NCBI RefSeq assembly: GCF_008364825.1
Contig: NZ_VTTO01000001.1
Span: 750,837-814,836, forward strand
DNA: 64,000 bases
Source: Azospirillum sp. B21
GTDB taxonomy: Bacteria > Pseudomonadota > Alphaproteobacteria > Azospirillales > Azospirillaceae
Direction: 5' to 3'
Positions 10,018-18,652 of this stretch are shown here, piece by piece. The position numbers were made by a program, and so were the translations under genes. The notes beneath the pieces were generated by a model. That model had not been told where the DNA came from and ran no database searches. It saw nothing but the letters and a program-made list of their open reading frames with translations. Numbering within the stretch: position 1 is the first letter of the stretch; each line of letters starts with the position of its first letter.

Positions 10018-10144
10018 CCTTCGACCAAAGTCGAAAGCAAAGGCCAAGGCCGGGCACTGGTCATCCAAAGCATCGTGGGGTATGAACCGACGTCCTGCTG
10101 CAGTGCGGGACAGGGAATAACCACAAAAACTTTGGGTGATAGAG

Positions 10145-10369
10145 ATGACGGACCAAGCGGTTACCGCCGATGCTTTTTTCGGTGAAGACGAGAACCCGGC
10201 CGGGTTGTCGACCAACTGGGGCAACTCTCCCTATCTCGTCTTCCCGGCCATGCTGCTGATCTTCATCATGCCGCTGGCGATCATCTTCCATCCGACCTGG
10301 ATTGTGCTGCCGGCCGTGCTGTGGGCCTTCGGCATGCTTGCCACGATCATCAAGCTGACCCGCGGCTGA
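10145..10369 (+). CDS. Small membrane protein with two predicted helices
   Basis: A 74-residue product not assigned to a family. After a polar N-terminus of about 28 residues come two hydrophobic stretches, about residues 30-49 (LVFPAMLLIFIMPLAIIF) and 52-71 (TWIVLPAVLWAFGMLA), and a short positive tail. The ATG at 10145 was chosen over a GTG at 10136; GGGTG lies just upstream. It follows the Ntn hydrolase gene by 127 bases and converges on the NadE-like gene. Confidence 0.6.
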   Translation: MTDQAVTADAFFGEDENPAGLSTNWGNSPYLVFPAMLLIFIMPLAIIFHPTWIVLPAVLWAFGMLATIIKLTRG

Positions 10370-10392
10370 CGCCCGGCCCGGCAAAAGGAAAT

Positions 10393-10421
10393 GCGAAGGG
10401 GGGCCGTTCGCTCCCCTTCGC
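10393..10421. terminator. Hairpin between convergent genes
   Basis: A 9-bp perfect stem (10393-10401 with 10413-10421) sits between the small membrane protein gene and the convergent NadE-like gene. It lacks a T run, so terminator function is uncertain. Confidence 0.4.
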
Positions 10422-10433
10422 CCCCCAATCCGC

Positions 10434-12089
10434 TCAAGCCAGACCGATGACACCCCCGCCGGCGGGAAGGCGCCGCAGCCGCGCGACGGCTTGGCGCGAG
10501 ACCCGCGGCCCCGGCGGCGCCCGGCGGCGGTCCGCTTCGGCCTGAACCACCATCCGCCAGACCAGTTCCACGGTCTCGGCCGCATGTCCGCGTCCGACGA
10601 GATCGGCCGGCGAAAGCCCGCCGTCGAGCAGGCCGGCCAGCAGATCGTCCAGCGCCTCCACCGGCGGCAATCCGGCCGGCGTCGCGGCCTTCAGCCGGCG
10701 CGTCAGCACCCGTTCCGGAACCACCCGCCCGGCTGGCCCGCGCGATCCCGCCGGCTGGTTGGCGTTGCGCCAGCCCGCCAGTTCCAGCACCGCGGTCTTC
10801 GGCAGGTCGGCCAGCACGGCATAACCGCAGCCCGACTCCTCGGGCACAAGGCCGAGCAGCCGGTCGGTGCGGTCGGCGGTCGACAGGAGCAGCGCCCCCA
10901 TCCGCTCCGCCAGCGCAGCCAAAGTTGCGGCACGCAGGCGGGCATGCAGCCGGTCCGCCGCCCCGGCCGACTCGCGCCCGGCAAAGGCAGGCGCCAGCAG
11001 CGAGTCGGCGGCTTTCAGCACCGGGGCCAGCGCCACATTGTCCAGGCGGCACCCCATCAACTCGACGATCTCGGCCGCATCGTCCAGGCTGTCCGCCAGC
11101 GCATCGATTTTGCTGCCCGGCAGCGGCGCCCGGACGGCCAGCACCCGCTCCGCCCCAAGCGCATCGACGGCGATGGCAGCAGTCAGCGCCGAGTCCAACC
11201 CGCCGGTCAGGCCAACCACCACGCCAGGCGCGCCGCCTTTCGCCACCGCGTCGCGCAGACCCAGCATCAGCGCACTGTAGAGCGCCTCCGCCCCCTCGAC
11301 CGGCGCAATCATTTCGGCTTCGGAACTGCCCCAGGAATCATCGTCGCCACGTTCCCAGCGGGACAACAGCAGATGCTCGGCGAACAGCGGGGCCTGGGCG
11401 ACCAGCCGGCCGCCGGACGCGAGGGCGAAGCTGCCGCCGTCGAACACCCGCTCATCCTCGCCACCGACCGCGTTCACCGCGACCAGGGGCAGGCCGCACT
11501 CCACCACCCGCGCGACGGCGGCTTGCACCCGATCGTCGGCGCGGCCGGGGGCGAAGGGGCCGGCCAGCAGCGCGACCAGCAATTCGGCGCCGCTTTCGGC
11601 CAGCGTTTCCGTCACGTCGGCGCTCGCCAGATCGCCGCCGATCAGCAGGCCGACGCGCACACCGCGGACATTCACCGGTCCCGGCATCGGACCGGCATCG
11701 TAACGGTCATCCTCCGGCGCGCCGATCTCGCCACCACCCATTTCGGCTTGGAAACGAACCGCTGCGATCTTGCCTGCGTCGAGCAGCAGAGCCGCATTGT
11801 GCCGCTTGGCTCCGTCACGCCAGGGGGCGCCGACCAGCAAGGCCGGACCGCCATCGGCGGTATCCGCCGCCAGCGCCCGGGCCGTCGCCTCCACGGCGTC
11901 GAGGAAGGCAGGCTGAACGGTCAAATCCAGCAGAGGAACGCCGGATAGCGCGCCGGCCGGACAAACGACGAGGTCGGCGCCGCGGGCCGCGGCCTCCGCC
12001 CGGGCGGCGCGGATGAGGTCGGCGTTGGCGGCAAGGTTGCCGGCGGCCGGATCGGCCTGGGCGAGCGCGATGGAAAGTCGGTCGGCCAT
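10434..12089 (-). CDS. Glutamine-dependent NAD synthetase homologue with lost catalytic motifs
   Basis: The 551-residue product has the length and two-domain plan of bacterial glutamine-dependent NadE: nitrilase-like glutaminase (about 1-250) and synthetase (about 270-540). Yet the glutaminase triad is gone. The Glu of the PExFLxG motif is Ala45 (CPAGALSG), the Lys of the KxxLPNY motif has no counterpart, and the Cys of the ICED motif is Gly151 (LIGGDL). In the synthetase half the ATP loop SGGxDSA reads TGGLDSA (295-301) and the STGNKSE motif reads STADRTD (403-409). It is therefore probably not a working NadE but a diverged paralogue. The start at 12089 is backed by AAGGGA upstream; the frame extends to 12125. 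Confidence 0.8.
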   Translation of the reverse strand: MADRLSIALAQADPAAGNLAANADLIRAARAEAAARGADLVVCPAGALSGVPLLDLTVQPAFLDAVEATARALAADTADGGPALLVGAPWRDGAKRHNAALLLDAGKIAAVRFQAEMGGGEIGAPEDDRYDAGPMPGPVNVRGVRVGLLIGGDLASADVTETLAESGAELLVALLAGPFAPGRADDRVQAAVARVVECGLPLVAVNAVGGEDERVFDGGSFALASGGRLVAQAPLFAEHLLLSRWERGDDDSWGSSEAEMIAPVEGAEALYSALMLGLRDAVAKGGAPGVVVGLTGGLDSALTAAIAVDALGAERVLAVRAPLPGSKIDALADSLDDAAEIVELMGCRLDNVALAPVLKAADSLLAPAFAGRESAGAADRLHARLRAATLAALAERMGALLLSTADRTDRLLGLVPEESGCGYAVLADLPKTAVLELAGWRNANQPAGSRGPAGRVVPERVLTRRLKAATPAGLPPVEALDDLLAGLLDGGLSPADLVGRGHAAETVELVWRMVVQAEADRRRAPPGPRVSRQAVARLRRLPAGGGVIGLA

Positions 12090-12182
12090 GATGGCGGGTT
12101 CCCTTCTTGCGGGTCCTTTTGCCATCAGGGTAGCAGCGCCCCCGGCCGGGCGAAAGCCGCCGCTCGTCGCAGGTCGTCACGC

Positions 12183-12218
12183 AGGCGAAACAAGTGGCGG
12201 AACAAGTGGCGGAAAGCT
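12183..12218. repeat. Three tandem 12-bp repeats
   Basis: Units 12183-12194 (GGCGAAACAAGT), 12195-12206 (GGCGGAACAAGT) and 12207-12218 (GGCGGAAAGCTT) follow each other without gaps upstream of both flanking divergent genes. The last unit is partly degenerate. Confidence 0.6.
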
Positions 12219-12324
12219 TAGATATGGAAGTTATAAAGACTTCGACGATTAGTAAGGTAACGAAGTTATCTCGATCATTCAAAGAAATATCCGAAATTAA
12301 TAACTGGTAAAGGTTGCCGGCGTC

Positions 12325-13359
12325 ATGCTTCCGCTTGCACACAAACTACGCGATGCGGGGGCATCCATGTATTACGCGGAGCTCAGCGGCCCGAACGGCA
12401 AACCGTCGGTGCTGTCCACGGCTGTGCAGAACGGCTCGTCAAAGACGGCCGGCACGGCGAAGGACGCGCTGGCCAAATCGGACGCGAAAACGGTCGATGG
12501 CGACAAGGCGGGAAAGAAGAGCCAGTCGCCGGCCTACACCATCAGCCAGTCGATGGAATCGCTGCTGGACAGCCTGACCGGCAAGGGCGGCGCCCAGGGG
12601 GCGGGCGGCGGTGGCGCCTTGGCGGCCGGCAACAGCGGCGTCGACCGCGCCAAACAGGCACAGTCGCTGATGCAGTCGGCGCTGGACCACGGCAACGATC
12701 TGGCCGGCATGTTCGGCAAGGGCATCGACGCGCTGAAGCAGGGGTTGGGCGACGCGCTGAGCATGCTGGGCGTTCCGAAGAACCGCATCGATGACGCGGT
12801 CAGCGGCTTCGGCGACAAGCTGAAATCCAAGCTGGACGGCATGGACTTCAGCCAAATGTCGGTGGACATGCAGGCCACCCAGTCGCAATGGTCGATCGAG
12901 TCCCACGGGATCGAGTTGGAGATCCAGGACGGTGACCGCAGCGTCCGCATCTCCTTCGCCAAATCGACTCTGGATTTCCGCCGCGACGACCAGCGGCTGC
13001 AGGCCTCGCTGGGCAAGGGCGGCGACATGGCGATGACCGCCACCGGCATGACCACCACGGCCACCGGCAAGTCCACCGGCATGATCGTCCGTTCCGAAGG
13101 CTTCAGCGAGGACGAGATCAAGGACATCCTCGGCAAGCTGAACGACATGGCCTCCAAAGCCGGCGGCGACGGGATGAAGGGGCTGGCGGTGCTGAAGCCG
13201 ACCACCTCCAAGAACGGCGTCACCCACCTGACGCTCGACCTGTCCGCCCCGGTGGACGGGCTGTCCGGCGGCAAGGACGGCGCGGCGGTCAAGGAAGCCG
13301 CCGCAGCCTCGTCGTCGGGCTCGACGGCGAAGCCGCAGAGCGTCAACCTGACGGCCTGA
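12325..13359 (+). CDS. Hypothetical protein, Gly/Ser/Lys-rich N-terminal half
   Basis: Not recognised. The 344-residue product has a low-complexity first third rich in Ser, Lys, Gly and Ala, a middle part with GKGIDALKQGLGDALSMLGV that looks helical, a more regular beta-like region around SHGIELEIQDGDRSVRISF, and a low-complexity Ala/Ser tail. There is no signal peptide or membrane segment. An alternative ATG lies at 12367 (330 residues). Codon use resembles the neighbours. The upstream 100 bases are clearly richer in A and T and probably hold the promoter, next to the 12-bp tandem repeats. Confidence 0.6.
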   Translation: MLPLAHKLRDAGASMYYAELSGPNGKPSVLSTAVQNGSSKTAGTAKDALAKSDAKTVDGDKAGKKSQSPAYTISQSMESLLDSLTGKGGAQGAGGGGALAAGNSGVDRAKQAQSLMQSALDHGNDLAGMFGKGIDALKQGLGDALSMLGVPKNRIDDAVSGFGDKLKSKLDGMDFSQMSVDMQATQSQWSIESHGIELEIQDGDRSVRISFAKSTLDFRRDDQRLQASLGKGGDMAMTATGMTTTATGKSTGMIVRSEGFSEDEIKDILGKLNDMASKAGGDGMKGLAVLKPTTSKNGVTHLTLDLSAPVDGLSGGKDGAAVKEAAAASSSGSTAKPQSVNLTA

Positions 13360-13511
13360 TGCGTTTTTTCGCAGCCAAGTTGTCACAGCGCCGGCCCGGA
13401 ACCGACCGGACCGGCGCTTGCCCATGCCGGGTGGCTTCATTAAAAGCGGACTGACGCCGGCCGGACAGCCGTGCCTCACCCGTTCCCGGAACCATCGCCC
13501 GGACAGAAGCC

Positions 13512-13922
13512 ATGACCGACCGCGACACGCTGCTGGCCCTGAACCAGGCCTTCTACCGCGCCTTCACCAACCGCGACGCCGCTGCGATGGAAACGCTGTG
13601 GGCGGAGACGCTGCCCGTGTCCTGCATCCATCCCGGCTGGACCGCCCTGTTCGGCCGCGATGCCGTGCTGACCAGCTGGCGCGACGTTCTACGCGCTCCC
13701 AGCGGCATCACCGTCGAGGCAAGGAACGAGCGCGTCACCCTGCATGGCGACACCGCCCTGGTGGTCTGCGAGGAGACGCTGGGCGGTGCCGTGCTTGCCG
13801 CCACCAACCTGTTCGCACGGGAAAACGGCAGCTGGCGCCTTGCCCACCATCAGGCCGGTCCGATCGCCCAGGCCCGCGCCGACGTTGAAGTCCCCGCCAA
13901 GGCACCGCGTCGCCTGCATTGA
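13512..13922 (+). CDS. SnoaL/NTF2-like domain protein
   Basis: A 136-residue protein with the plan of the NTF2-like (SnoaL_3, ketosteroid isomerase-like) fold: N-terminal helix LLALNQAFYRAFTNRDAAAM, then LWAE, the HPGWTALFGRDAVLTSWRDVL segment and strands ending in GSWRLAHHQAGP. Such small proteins are found as isomerases, dehydratases or binding domains, so the name says little about function. It converges on the serine hydrolase gene, with only 12 bases between them. Confidence 0.8.
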   Translation: MTDRDTLLALNQAFYRAFTNRDAAAMETLWAETLPVSCIHPGWTALFGRDAVLTSWRDVLRAPSGITVEARNERVTLHGDTALVVCEETLGGAVLAATNLFARENGSWRLAHHQAGPIAQARADVEVPAKAPRRLH

Positions 13923-13934
13923 GGACGAACCCGC

Positions 13935-15167
13935 TTACGGCAAGCTTGCCACCTCCGGCGGCGTCTCCAGGCGACGGACGAGGTCGATCACGACCCGGTC
14001 GGCGGTGACCTGATCGGGATCGCTGTTGGTCAGCGCCACCACGCCCCAGCGATGCGCCTTCGAAAAGGCGATGTAGGCGTTGAACCCGCCGGTGGAGCCG
14101 GAATGCCAATGGATCGGCGTTCCATCCCCCGCCCAGGCGACGAACCAGCCGAGCGCCATCGCCCCCGTCCCCAGGCTTCCCGCATCCGCCAGAGTCCGCC
14201 CATCGACCTGCACCGTCTGGGCCAGCGCCAGGGTCGCCGATGCCGCGGGGGCGCAGCCCTGTCCGTCCGGTCCGGCGGCGCGGCCGGGACAGTCGCCCAG
14301 GTTGGCGGACAGCCAGCGCAGCATGTCGTCGGCGGAGGAATAGAGGCCGAAGGCCGGCAGCATCGCCGGCGCCTCCCAATCCGGCACGATCCGGCCGCGG
14401 GCATGGCCGGCCGCCTTGCGCGCCCGCTGCTCCGCCGTCGGCTGCAGGGTGGTGTCGCGCAGACCGAAGCGGTCGGTCACCACCCGCTTCAGCAGGACCT
14501 CAAAGGATTGGCCGGCCGCGGCGGACAGCGCCTCCCCCAGCACAGCCATGCCGGCGTTGGAATAGCTGAAACGCACGCCCGGTGGCACCGGCAACTGATA
14601 GCCCGACAGCCACAGCCCAAGCTCGGCCCGCGACAGCGGCTTGTAAGGGTTGCGCGGATCCTCCAGCCGGTTCCAGGAAAAGCGCGGGGTCTCCGGCACG
14701 CTGGGCAGACCGGCGGTGTGGGTGGCAAGGTCGCGCAGGCGGATGCGCATGCCGTCATGGTCCGGCAGATGGGCGACCGGCACCGGCCCGACACGCCGCA
14801 GATGGCGCTCCAGCGGATCATCGGGGGACAGGCGGCCCTCCCGCACCAGTTCCGCCATGATGGTGCCAGTGAAGGGCTTGGTGAGGGAGGCGATCTGGAA
14901 CAGCGTGCGCCCGTCCGCCGGTCCGCCGTCCGGACGCCCGGCGTCGCCGCGCCCGACCACCAGCGTCCGGCCGTCGCGGATCACGCCGACGACCAGACTG
15001 CCCGCCCCGGCCGGCGGCTGGCGCTCCTCCACCGCGCGGGTCACCAAGTCGGCCAGCGGATCGCCGCTCCTCTCACCGGATCGATCGAGTCCGATGGCCC
15101 CGGTCGGGCCGAGGGGAACACTCCACAGCAGCAGACATAAAACGCCCAAGAGCAGCCTGCGCCGCAT
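13935..15167 (-). CDS. Class C beta-lactamase-like serine hydrolase (exported)
   Basis: A 410-residue protein with an N-terminal signal peptide (MRRRLLLGVLCLLLWSVP, then a polar stretch). The three catalytic motifs of the family are present: SxxK as SLTK (Ser94, Lys97), YxN as YSN (202-204) and the KTG equivalent as HSG (in HWHSGSTGGF). The family includes AmpC enzymes, D-aminopeptidases and esterases, so true beta-lactamase activity should not be assumed; the HSG version of motif three is common in esterase and peptidase members. No ampR-like regulator is adjacent. Confidence 0.88.
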   Translation of the reverse strand: MRRRLLLGVLCLLLWSVPLGPTGAIGLDRSGERSGDPLADLVTRAVEERQPPAGAGSLVVGVIRDGRTLVVGRGDAGRPDGGPADGRTLFQIASLTKPFTGTIMAELVREGRLSPDDPLERHLRRVGPVPVAHLPDHDGMRIRLRDLATHTAGLPSVPETPRFSWNRLEDPRNPYKPLSRAELGLWLSGYQLPVPPGVRFSYSNAGMAVLGEALSAAAGQSFEVLLKRVVTDRFGLRDTTLQPTAEQRARKAAGHARGRIVPDWEAPAMLPAFGLYSSADDMLRWLSANLGDCPGRAAGPDGQGCAPAASATLALAQTVQVDGRTLADAGSLGTGAMALGWFVAWAGDGTPIHWHSGSTGGFNAYIAFSKAHRWGVVALTNSDPDQVTADRVVIDLVRRLETPPEVASLP

Positions 15168-15342
15168 CCCCGCCTCCGCCCGGCCTCAGAATCGCAGGTT
15201 CGGAGAGTGGGGGGAGGGTCGGCTGGCGGACAGGGCCGCGAAGGGCGATCCGGCGAAAGACGGCGGCGGAGCGGTGGGGGGTACTCCCCAACCACCCGCG
15301 CTGTCTCAACCGGTCACTTCAGCCGGCCATCGGGTCGGGCGG

Positions 15343-17106
15343 TCATTCGGTCGGGACTTCGGCCTTCGGCGGACGGCGATCCTTGACGATGGACAGCGGA
15401 ACGTCATCGGCCGCGATCTCCAGGATCGGATGGCCGTCCAGCAGCGACGGGCAACGCTTCACCTGGGTGAAGGCCAGGAAGAAGTCGGCCTTACGCCAGT
15501 CCGGTTCGATCCCATTGACCAGACGCAGCCAGGGCGGCAGTTCGAACCGGACCGCCAGCGTGTTGCCGCAGACGGTCAGGGTGTACTGCCGCGGCGGCGG
15601 GCGGCCGTCATTCTCGCGCTCGACATATTCGATCAGTTCCTGCAGCGCCTCGTGCAGGGAATTGCCCCAGTAATCCAGCTCGAACTTGCCGTCGGCGCCC
15701 CGTACGCCTCCAACGAACTGGTTGTAGTACACGTACTGGTTCGGATGCATGGCGCCCAACTGCCACGCGTACACCACCGCGACCACGGTCATCGCGGCGG
15801 CAAAGCCCTGCCCCAGCGCCCGGCCGCCGCGCTGGGAGAGCGTCCACAGCCGGTCGGCGGCGATGGCGGCCATCACCACGAAGGGCGGCACCAGGAACAG
15901 GAAATGGCGGATGCCGTTGTAGACCGACGGCCGCATCAGGATGAACAGCAGGATCGGCAGGAAGCCCGCCAGTGCCAGCGGGGTGTAGCGCACCAGCGTG
16001 AAGGCGCCTGTCCGCCGCCAGCCGCCGCGGGCCAGCCAGATCCCGGCCAGCACCACCGCCGCGGCGACGCCGATCACCACCGCTTCCGGCAGCTTCACCG
16101 CCAGATAGACCGGCAGATACAGGGCGGGCGGGTCGTTGGAATGGACCAACTCGCCCATGAACAGGGTCTGGATGTCGATGGGGAAGTGCGAGACGACGCG
16201 CAGCGCCTCCAGGGGATTGCGCAACGGCCTCTGCACCACCCAGGGCCAGAACACGGCCATGATCGCATAAGCGACGGGGATCGCCGGCCACAGGGACAGA
16301 AAGGCGCCGCGCGCATCGACCAGCGCCCAGCGATGCCCCTCCTGCCGCGTCACCAGGGCGAAATGCAGAGCCATGGCGACCGCGAGATAGAAACCGGCCA
16401 GCACCCCACCGACGCGGATCGCCAGCGTCAGGCCCAGCACCAGCCCGAACTTCAGCACCGCACTCCGGCGGGGCCGGGGCAGCTGCTTGAGGATGCGGGT
16501 GGCGAAATAGAGCGTCCACACCATTCCGGCCGCGAACGGCACGTCCTTGGTGTTGTTGAACATCGCACCGTAATAGACACCGCTCAGCGACAGCAGCGCC
16601 GCGGCGATGAAGCCGGCGCGCGGCCCGGCCAGCAGCCGGGTGTAGCGCCATGTCCCGGCAATGCCCAGCACGCCGACCAGCGCGCAGAGCAGATGCCGCG
16701 TCTCGTATTCCTCGAAGGGGGAAAAGGGCACGATGACGGCGGTGACGAGGTCGAACAGACCGCCGTAATAGGCCAGATCCTTGAAATGGAAGGCAGACCG
16801 GTCCTGGAAGAAGCTGGTGTAGTAGGACAGCAGCTTCTTGCCGTAGATGTGCTGCACCTCCTCGTCCGTGCTGATGCCGTAGCTGAGGAAGGTCAGGGCG
16901 GCGAGAATCAGCAGCCCCAGCAGCAGCGCGCGCGACAGCCCGTCCCACAGCGCCGCCTCGCCACGCGGCAGCGCGAAGCCGGAGGCAGTGGCGGGCGTGC
17001 CGGGGGCGGAGGATGGCGGGGCGATTCCGGAGGAACGGCGGCGGGCGGCGGGCATCCCATCACCGGCGTCATCGTCGCCGGTGCGCAGGCGGGTCTCGAT
17101 GCTCAT
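15343..17106 (-). CDS. GT-C type membrane glycosyltransferase (family 39-like)
   Basis: A 587-residue protein with a polar N-terminal tail of about 50 residues and roughly ten membrane helices. Between helix 1 and 2 it has the acidic motif STDEEVQHIYGKK, the position of the catalytic Asp/Glu of GT-C enzymes such as ArnT and PMT, which use lipid-phosphate sugars. A soluble C-terminal part (about 480-587) follows the helices. Its ATG overlaps the stop of the upstream GT2 gene (17103-17106), so the two are coupled. The GT2 protein likely makes the polyprenyl-phosphate sugar and this one transfers it; the acceptor is unknown. Confidence 0.78.
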   Translation of the reverse strand: MSIETRLRTGDDDAGDGMPAARRRSSGIAPPSSAPGTPATASGFALPRGEAALWDGLSRALLLGLLILAALTFLSYGISTDEEVQHIYGKKLLSYYTSFFQDRSAFHFKDLAYYGGLFDLVTAVIVPFSPFEEYETRHLLCALVGVLGIAGTWRYTRLLAGPRAGFIAAALLSLSGVYYGAMFNNTKDVPFAAGMVWTLYFATRILKQLPRPRRSAVLKFGLVLGLTLAIRVGGVLAGFYLAVAMALHFALVTRQEGHRWALVDARGAFLSLWPAIPVAYAIMAVFWPWVVQRPLRNPLEALRVVSHFPIDIQTLFMGELVHSNDPPALYLPVYLAVKLPEAVVIGVAAAVVLAGIWLARGGWRRTGAFTLVRYTPLALAGFLPILLFILMRPSVYNGIRHFLFLVPPFVVMAAIAADRLWTLSQRGGRALGQGFAAAMTVVAVVYAWQLGAMHPNQYVYYNQFVGGVRGADGKFELDYWGNSLHEALQELIEYVERENDGRPPPRQYTLTVCGNTLAVRFELPPWLRLVNGIEPDWRKADFFLAFTQVKRCPSLLDGHPILEIAADDVPLSIVKDRRPPKAEVPTE

Positions 17107-18242
17107 CGCTGCCGCTCCTGGCCTGCCGTGTCGCCGACCGGATCGAACTGGTGCTCGTGCTCCTCGTCCGACGTGCCGAATCCGTGGGCGGAGCGCACGA
17201 TGAACAGCGGCCTGCCCTTCACCTCGGCAAAGACGCGGCCCAGATAGTCGCCGATGATGCCAAGCGTGATCAGCTGGAGGCCGCCCAGGAACAGCACCGC
17301 GACCAGCAGCGATTCATAGCCCGGCACGTCGATGCCGTAAAGCAGCGTGCGGATCAGCCGGATCAGGATATAGATGAAGGCCACGCCCGACACGGCCATG
17401 CCCACCAGACTCCAGACCCGCAGGGGGAAGGTGGAGAAGGCGGTCAGACCATCGAAAGACAGGCGCAGAAGCTTGACGAAGCCCCATTTGGTGTCGCCGC
17501 CGGCACGCTCGCCCTGTTCATAGGGGATGGCGGCCTGCCGGAAGCCGACCCAGGCGAAGATGCCCTTCATGAAGCGCGTGCGCTCCGGCATCCGGTTGAT
17601 CACCTCGACCACGCGGCGGTCCATCAGGCGGAAATCACCGACCTCGCGGGGAAGCTTGATCTCCGACAGATGGTCGAAAACCCAGTAGAACAGCTTGGCG
17701 AACAGCCGGTGCTTCAGGCTCTGCCCGACGCGGGCGTGCCGTACGGCGACGACCACGTCGAACCCCTCGCGCCACTTGGCGATGAAGGCCGGCAACAGTT
17801 CCGGCGGATGCTGCAGGTCGGCGTCCATCGGCACCACGGCGTCGCCGGTGGTGTGGCTGAGCCCGGCGGACAGCGCCAGTTCCTTGCCGAAGTTGCGCGA
17901 CAGGTCGACCACCTTCACCCGCGGGTCGCGGTCATGGACGTCCAGCAACCGGTCGACGGTGTCGTCGCGGCTGCCGTCGTTGACGCAGACCACCTCCCAA
18001 TCCATCCCAAGCCCGTCCAGCACCGGGGTCAGCCGGGCGAACAGGGCGTCGATGTTGGGACCTTCGTTGTAGAAGGGGATGACCACCGACAGGCGTCCGC
18101 GCCGCGGACGGCCCGAACGGTCGGTGCCCGACCGGCCGGTGGATGGCTGGCCGGTGCGCGGCTGGACATCGCCGGGACGGCGTGCGGAAGCGGTGCGGGC
18201 ATCCGAAGAGGCCGCGGAAATGGGCGCGTCGGGAATGGACAT
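17103..18242 (-). CDS. Polyprenyl-phosphate glycosyltransferase, family 2 (GtrB/DPM1-like)
   Basis: A 379-residue protein that moves a sugar from a nucleotide donor to polyprenyl phosphate. The GT-A domain shows VVIPFYNEGPNI, VNDGSRDDT and the DxD-type MDADLQHP; the FRLMDRRVV segment follows. Two C-terminal helices (about 285-305 and 320-345) anchor it, as in GtrB and ArnC relatives. The first 60 residues are a Ser/Arg-rich extension of no clear use. The ATG at 18242 was chosen; the frame runs on to 18521 without family similarity. It is the first gene of a two-gene unit with the GT-C transferase. Confidence 0.9.
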   Translation of the reverse strand: MSIPDAPISAASSDARTASARRPGDVQPRTGQPSTGRSGTDRSGRPRRGRLSVVIPFYNEGPNIDALFARLTPVLDGLGMDWEVVCVNDGSRDDTVDRLLDVHDRDPRVKVVDLSRNFGKELALSAGLSHTTGDAVVPMDADLQHPPELLPAFIAKWREGFDVVVAVRHARVGQSLKHRLFAKLFYWVFDHLSEIKLPREVGDFRLMDRRVVEVINRMPERTRFMKGIFAWVGFRQAAIPYEQGERAGGDTKWGFVKLLRLSFDGLTAFSTFPLRVWSLVGMAVSGVAFIYILIRLIRTLLYGIDVPGYESLLVAVLFLGGLQLITLGIIGDYLGRVFAEVKGRPLFIVRSAHGFGTSDEEHEHQFDPVGDTAGQERQR

Positions 18243-18652
18243 GGCCAGCCGTCGGGTCAAAGCGTCAGAGACCGGGAGGATGAGGGATCGGCGACGACCC
18301 CGGACGGCCGCTGCGCCCTTTGGCATATACCACGATACCAGGGGATGTTCAAAATGCCTCTCCTGTGACCGCCGCGGCACAAAAAATGGCCTTTCCGCCC
18401 GGGAAAGCGCCCGCGGGACGGCAGCCCGCGTCCCCTCGCACCGGGCAAACATGCAAGGCGTCCGTTTATTCCACGCCTGTCGTCCGTTGCGTTCCCCTGC
18501 GTTACCCGGGCCCCTTCCCACTGCCGACCCCTACGGTCCGGCCATACCGGGGCATGTGGCATGCTTCCTGAAACAGGTCGTGGGGGCTGACCTTTTCCGG
18601 TCGGCCCGACCAAGCGCTGAGCAGCGACCCTGTGCCGATGGAGGCCTCGACC
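18243..18652. other. Gene-free divergent region
   Basis: About 410 bases between the leftward glycosyltransferase pair and the rightward chemoreceptor. It should hold both promoters. Open frames here lack any protein-like features, and I see no RNA gene or clear operator in it. Confidence 0.5.

Noticed and set aside
12183..12218. Replication-origin iterons
   Set aside because: Only three short units and no replication gene or DnaA-box cluster nearby.
13935..15167. Antibiotic-resistance beta-lactamase
   Set aside because: The motifs define only the wide class C-like serine hydrolase family; the HSG third motif and lack of ampR argue against a resistance label.
14650..17247. Very long open frame on the plus strand (865 codons)
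   Set aside because: It lies opposite the GT-C glycosyltransferase, serine hydrolase and GT2 genes, has Arg/Gln/His-rich make-up and no domain. High GC leaves antisense frames open.
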